From Aliivibrio fischeri (GTDB taxonomy: Bacteria > Pseudomonadota > Gammaproteobacteria > Enterobacterales > Vibrionaceae), in the NCBI GenBank assembly GCA_038993745.2, contig CP160629.1, forward strand, positions 1,860,001 through 1,924,000: DNA of 64,000 nucleotides, written 5' to 3'. Shown here in pieces: positions 61,008 through 64,000 of the stretch (the first letter of the stretch is position 1; each line of letters begins with the position of its first letter). The notes under the pieces were generated by a model. That model did not search any database and was not told where the DNA came from. It saw only the letters and a program-made list of their open reading frames with translations. Made by a program: the position numbers and the translations under genes.

Positions 61008-62066
61008 TGAAGAAACTTTACTTCGCACTAAACGAGCCATTCTAGTCATATGAATATTTGCCCTTACTGAAATCCAATAAGACGGACTTTTTCCATTAAC
61101 AATTCCAATAGATGCAGAATCGATTTCATTGCAGCCCCAAGAATCAATATAATTGATTCCATACTCTTGAGTTAGTCTAATTCTCTCTGCACAAACTTCA
61201 TAACCTCCATCATCTCGGCTACAACGTTCAAATAAAAGTTTATTTTGATATGGAAAGTCTATCCTAGGAACCCAAATCATAGGTTTAGATTCGCCTCTAT
61301 AAGGGTGAATACAGCCATAATCACCATAAATTAATTCGCTATCTACCTTAAGCAACTCATTAAATATTTCTTGAGAATACATTCGTATCTCACTTGACAT
61401 CTTGTCTTTCTTTGGAACTTCTTGAACAACTGAGCTTGGAAAAGAAGATGTTACTAAAATAATATCTAAGCTATCATCAACACAAATAATATCTTGAATT
61501 AAATCACTTGCATCCCTCAGCTTAAGGTCATATTCTTGCTGACGAGTTAAAGCCAAATCTACAATAACAATAACATTTTCAATTTCAGAAGCTAATTGTA
61601 TAAGATTATCAGTAATCTCTTCACTCACAAGGTCTACACTTAATCTTATACAAATTTTCTCACAAGACCTACTTAACCTCTCAGCTTGAATCCTTAATGT
61701 ATCCATATCCGTATCTTCATAAGCTAACACTGTGGGAATAACTGATACATTTTTTTCTTCTACAATTCGTCGTATAAAGTCTGTCCAATTATAAAATGCG
61801 TTATCATCATCAAAAAAACTTTCTATTTGCTCATTGGTTAAAGACTCTTCATTAGTTAAATCAAGAATAAACGTTTTTTTATTCATAATATCCGATAATT
61901 CATCAATTTTTTTGTAAACATCACAACCTTGATTTTTTTTACTTTTTCTCGACTTTGTCAATTCAAATATTGGAGTAATATAATCAAAGTCCTGACTATA
62001 TATACTCTTCAAAGCTCTTAGCTCTGAAATGCTAGTTTTAAGAAGTGGATAATAATTAGAATTCAT
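60999..62066 (-). CDS. beta family (PF14350-like) protein
   Basis: 355 residues from ATG 62066 (MNSNYYPLLKTSISELRAL), preceded by AGAGGA; its ATG overlaps the stop of the repaired ImmA gene (ATGAATTCTAA). The sequence has the beta-protein pattern: PLLKTSISELRALKSI, ITPIFELT, FILDLTNEES, SVIPTVLAYE, and a C-terminal GCNEIDS...PSYWISVRANIHM. The fold is probably a TIM-barrel-like domain, but the activity is unknown. The family occurs in phages and accessory islands. Together with the sce7726-type gene it resembles the sce7725/sce7726 pair seen in other genomes (established only as co-occurrence). Confidence 0.8.
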   Translation of the reverse strand: MNSNYYPLLKTSISELRALKSIYSQDFDYITPIFELTKSRKSKKNQGCDVYKKIDELSDIMNKKTFILDLTNEESLTNEQIESFFDDDNAFYNWTDFIRRIVEEKNVSVIPTVLAYEDTDMDTLRIQAERLSRSCEKICIRLSVDLVSEEITDNLIQLASEIENVIVIVDLALTRQQEYDLKLRDASDLIQDIICVDDSLDIILVTSSFPSSVVQEVPKKDKMSSEIRMYSQEIFNELLKVDSELIYGDYGCIHPYRGESKPMIWVPRIDFPYQNKLLFERCSRDDGGYEVCAERIRLTQEYGINYIDSWGCNEIDSASIGIVNGKSPSYWISVRANIHMTRMARLVRSKVSSLN

Positions 62067-62606
62067 ATTTATTTCCTCTAATAATATCCGCACGAACTTT
62101 AACTGCCATTGCTGATACATTAAACTTTTCTGAAATATTTTCTATATTATTAGATGTATTTCTTATATAATCTACAAACTCATCTTTTGGCATCAGCAAT
62201 GCTCCTGCAAAATTATTAGCTTCAAATTCAATATTATTTTTTATATTTTCAGAACGAAAAAATACAGTATCCGTAAAATTTTTTTGTTTGTTTTTATGTA
62301 AAAAAAGTGTGCTAATTCATGTGCAAGAGTAAATCGTTGCCTTCTTGGGTGATGTAAACTATTAATGCTAATTAACCATTGTTCTAATGTATTATCAAAA
62401 CTTAAAGACCCTGATACATCAGGCTCTAATGGTAAATATTCAACTCTAATATTAAATACTTTAGCAATAATAGATAAAATATCATCGCCAGGATTTACTT
62501 TATTTTGAACAAGTTGCAGTAACTGAACTGGAGAACGAATTTCAAACTTTGATGTATTTGAATCATGGGGTAAATCAAGCCGCTTCTTTCGGGGTCTAAT
62601 AGCCAC
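62056..62606 (-). pseudogene. ImmA/IrrE family zinc metallopeptidase, one frameshift
   Basis: After repair 183 residues. The start is GTG at 62606 behind GAGGAG, 1 bp after the stop of the upstream gene. The zinc site is RFTLAHELAHFF (HExxH-type HELAH). As given the frame dies at 62241. One added base in the A7 run 62300-62306 gives HELAHFFLHKNKQKNF...SENIKNNIEFEANNFAGALLMP, containing the third-ligand Glu region and the FAGALLMP motif typical of the family, and a stop at 62056 that overlaps the next gene's start. ImmA/IrrE peptidases cleave repressors (e.g. ImmR, DdrO), but no helix-turn-helix partner is seen here. Confidence 0.82.
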
Positions 62607-62607
62607 T

Positions 62608-63276
62608 TTAAATCTCCTCAACCGTTCCTTGTGAAAATTCTTTTTCATAAGGATCTAACTGTTGTATATATTTTTCCATTGCAGCAATTTTTTGTGTTAT
62701 AGCTCTAAGTTCATCAGGATCAAAATGCTTAACACGCTCAATAACAATACCAACTTGCTCTAAAGACTCTTGTATCTCACTAATTGAGTCTTCATTTATA
62801 GTAGCTCGCTTATCTATATCACTCATAATCGATTTTTTAATTTCGGGTTCCGCCCTATGCAAAGCAGCTTCAAGTTGATTATGATAACCAACATTCTCTT
62901 CAAAATAAGTTCGCACTTCATTTTTAGTTTGTTGTTTAGCCACATTTTCAGCATTGGTCTTTATATATAGCGGAATCGATATGCCCAAAACAGTAATAAT
63001 TGTTATCAATATGGTAATTATTGTTGTGTAAAACGTTGAAATTTGTCCTAATAAATCACTACCTTCTAGCACGATTCTCTTTTCAACTAATCGACCAAGC
63101 ATTGATGCCTCTTTAAAAGATAAGGTATTTTCTGGTTTACTCCAAAAAATTGCTTTTGCATTATCAATAAGTGACATAATAGATGAATCAAACCATATAT
63201 ATACTGCAACCCAAAATAGCAAAGTCCCAACAAGTGTTGAAAAAAAGAAAATTATACTTAGTTTAAAATTTGACAT
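62608..63276 (-). CDS. membrane protein with cytoplasmic coiled coil
   Basis: 222 residues from ATG 63276 (MSNFKLSIIFFFSTLVGTLLFWVAVYIWF), with AGGA before it. TM1 is about 6-28, a loop of about 60 residues follows, TM2 about 82-105 (FYTTIITILITIITVLGISIPLY), then a long helical/coiled-coil region to the end (VRTYFEENVGYHNQLEAAL..., ISEIQESLEQVGIVIERV). No family recognised. Its stop lies 1 bp before the ImmA GTG, so it heads a three-gene operon (membrane protein - ImmA - beta). Confidence 0.75.
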   Translation of the reverse strand: MSNFKLSIIFFFSTLVGTLLFWVAVYIWFDSSIMSLIDNAKAIFWSKPENTLSFKEASMLGRLVEKRIVLEGSDLLGQISTFYTTIITILITIITVLGISIPLYIKTNAENVAKQQTKNEVRTYFEENVGYHNQLEAALHRAEPEIKKSIMSDIDKRATINEDSISEIQESLEQVGIVIERVKHFDPDELRAITQKIAAMEKYIQQLDPYEKEFSQGTVEEI

Positions 63277-63521
63277 AATTAATCCTAACAATTCAAACCG
63301 AATGTTATCTAATTATCTAAAGATATTCTATTGTCTAAATCAAAAACTAACTCAATATCTATTAATTCATAAAAGTAACGTTGAATTTTGATAAGTTACG
63401 TCAAGTTAACTAACAAAGAGTAAAAACCTGGATTAGAAACTATTAGCAACATATTTATAAATAAGAGTTTAAGGGGTATGATTAAGCAAGGAACATAACC
63501 CTCTGAAAAACCTTGATTTAC
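63277..63521. other. promoter region of the island operon and junction with ycgN
   Basis: AT-rich 245 bp without a gene. The left part should hold the operon promoter; the right part adjoins the ycgN stop. No att-type repeat or tRNA is recognised at either edge of the island. Confidence 0.4.
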
Positions 63522-63962
63522 TTAGCTTCTATGCGGATGGTTAGTGATGTGGTCTTCCCAGTTCTTCACATCAATAGCATAAACCACTTTATTTCTTACA
63601 CTTTCACCAGCAGCGTGCATTGCTGATTTTGAACCTGTGATCAGCGGGTGCCATTTAGGTAATGGCTTATCTTCCGCTAATAAACGGTACGCACAAGTCA
63701 GTGGCAACCAGTTAAATTCTGCGATATTTTCACGACTTAGTTTTAGACACTCTTCACCTGATGTGAAACGTTTTGGGTAATCTTTACACGCACATGTTTT
63801 GCTGTTTAACCAGCTACATGCCACATTGGTGTAGTAAACTTCATCTGTATCTTCATCCATTAATTTGTGTAGACAGCACTTACCACAGCCGTCACAAAGA
63901 GATTCCCACTCTTGTTCTGTCATTTCTTCTAATTTTTTTTGTTGCCAAAATTGCTCTGTCAT
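63522..63962 (-). CDS. ycgN: YcgN/UPF0260 family cysteine-cluster protein
   Basis: 146 residues matching UPF0260: [35 protein letters not shown], with C-x2-C-x3-CC and further Cys residues ([10 protein letters not shown]) that suggest a metal or Fe-S cluster, then [26 protein letters not shown]. Function unknown. It is a chromosomal-core gene and marks the right edge of the accessory island. Confidence 0.93.
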   Translation of the reverse strand: MTEQFWQQKKLEEMTEQEWESLCDGCGKCCLHKLMDEDTDEVYYTNVACSWLNSKTCACKDYPKRFTSGEECLKLSRENIAEFNWLPLTCAYRLLAEDKPLPKWHPLITGSKSAMHAAGESVRNKVVYAIDVKNWEDHITNHPHRS

Positions 63963-64000
63963 TGCTTTACACTCATTATGGGAAGAGGCCGTTTTATACC

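Noticed and set aside
60391..63276. Prophage or integrative element at the island
   Set aside because: No integrase, transposase, phage structural gene, att repeat or tRNA junction is visible; the module is small and looks like a discrete cassette.

Overview
The window is a 64 kb piece of a low-G+C gammaproteobacterial main chromosome, most likely an Aliivibrio (Vibrio fischeri group). The case rests on AT-rich bases throughout, Vibrionaceae-type proteins (long-form FadR, TorS/TorT, GacA-UvrC, YejK-YejL-YejM), and conserved gene blocks: yccT/mgsA/helD/yccS, gacA-uvrC-pgsA-tRNA, fadR/nhaB-dsbB and yejK/yejL-yejM. The genus is an inference from gene content; no rRNA is present.

Layout. 0-8 kb: end of an outer-membrane barrel gene, yccT, an orphan pseudopilin, a chemoreceptor, divergent torS/torT and mgsA. 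8-13 kb: helD, a disrupted yccS and an ACT-domain regulator. 13.2-14.3 kb: a Cys-Gly-Leu-Gly-Leu-Gly tRNA array containing a perfect 273-bp duplication, followed by decayed tRNA-Gly/terminator copies. 14.6-21 kb: gacA-uvrC-pgsA, polB and a nucleotidyltransferase. 21-23 kb: a NhaC-family transporter behind a lysine riboswitch. 23-28 kb: hns, a MipA/OmpV protein, fadR/nhaB/dsbB. 28-37 kb: a SEC-C protein, a second orphan pseudopilin, dusC, a diguanylate cyclase, a DUF5718 protein, topB, and fadH with a FadR operator. 37-48 kb: sppA, ansA, asd, nhaC, a membrane-anchored lipoprotein, yejK/yejL/yejM. 48.3-50.7 kb: four tRNA-Ser and two tRNA-Asp copies around an alpha-carbonic anhydrase. 51-60 kb: a chemoreceptor, a periplasmic nucleosidase, a GNAT protein, an ATPase/MscS pair, a 2OG-Fe(II) oxygenase, an SDR and a small Cys-rich protein. 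60.4-63.3 kb: a very AT-rich accessory island (sce7726-type nuclease, beta-family protein, ImmA/IrrE peptidase, membrane coiled-coil protein). The window ends with ycgN.

Sequence quality. Eight genes are broken by ten frameshifts (yccS x2, polB x2, lysW-like, mipA-like, asd, yejM, sce7726, immA). Each is repaired by adding exactly one base to a homopolymer run, and every repaired frame is divisible by three and full length for its family. One tRNA-Asp copy lacks one G of a G5 run that its sister copy has. This one-sided pattern points to consensus errors in homopolymers rather than gene decay, so the pseudogene labels below describe the sequence as given, not necessarily the organism.

Best candidates for new biology: the 60.4-63.3 kb island, the tightly coupled STAND/AAA-like membrane ATPase plus MscS channel, the tRNA cassette expansions, and two leader hairpins that bury the ribosome binding sites of yccT and dusC.
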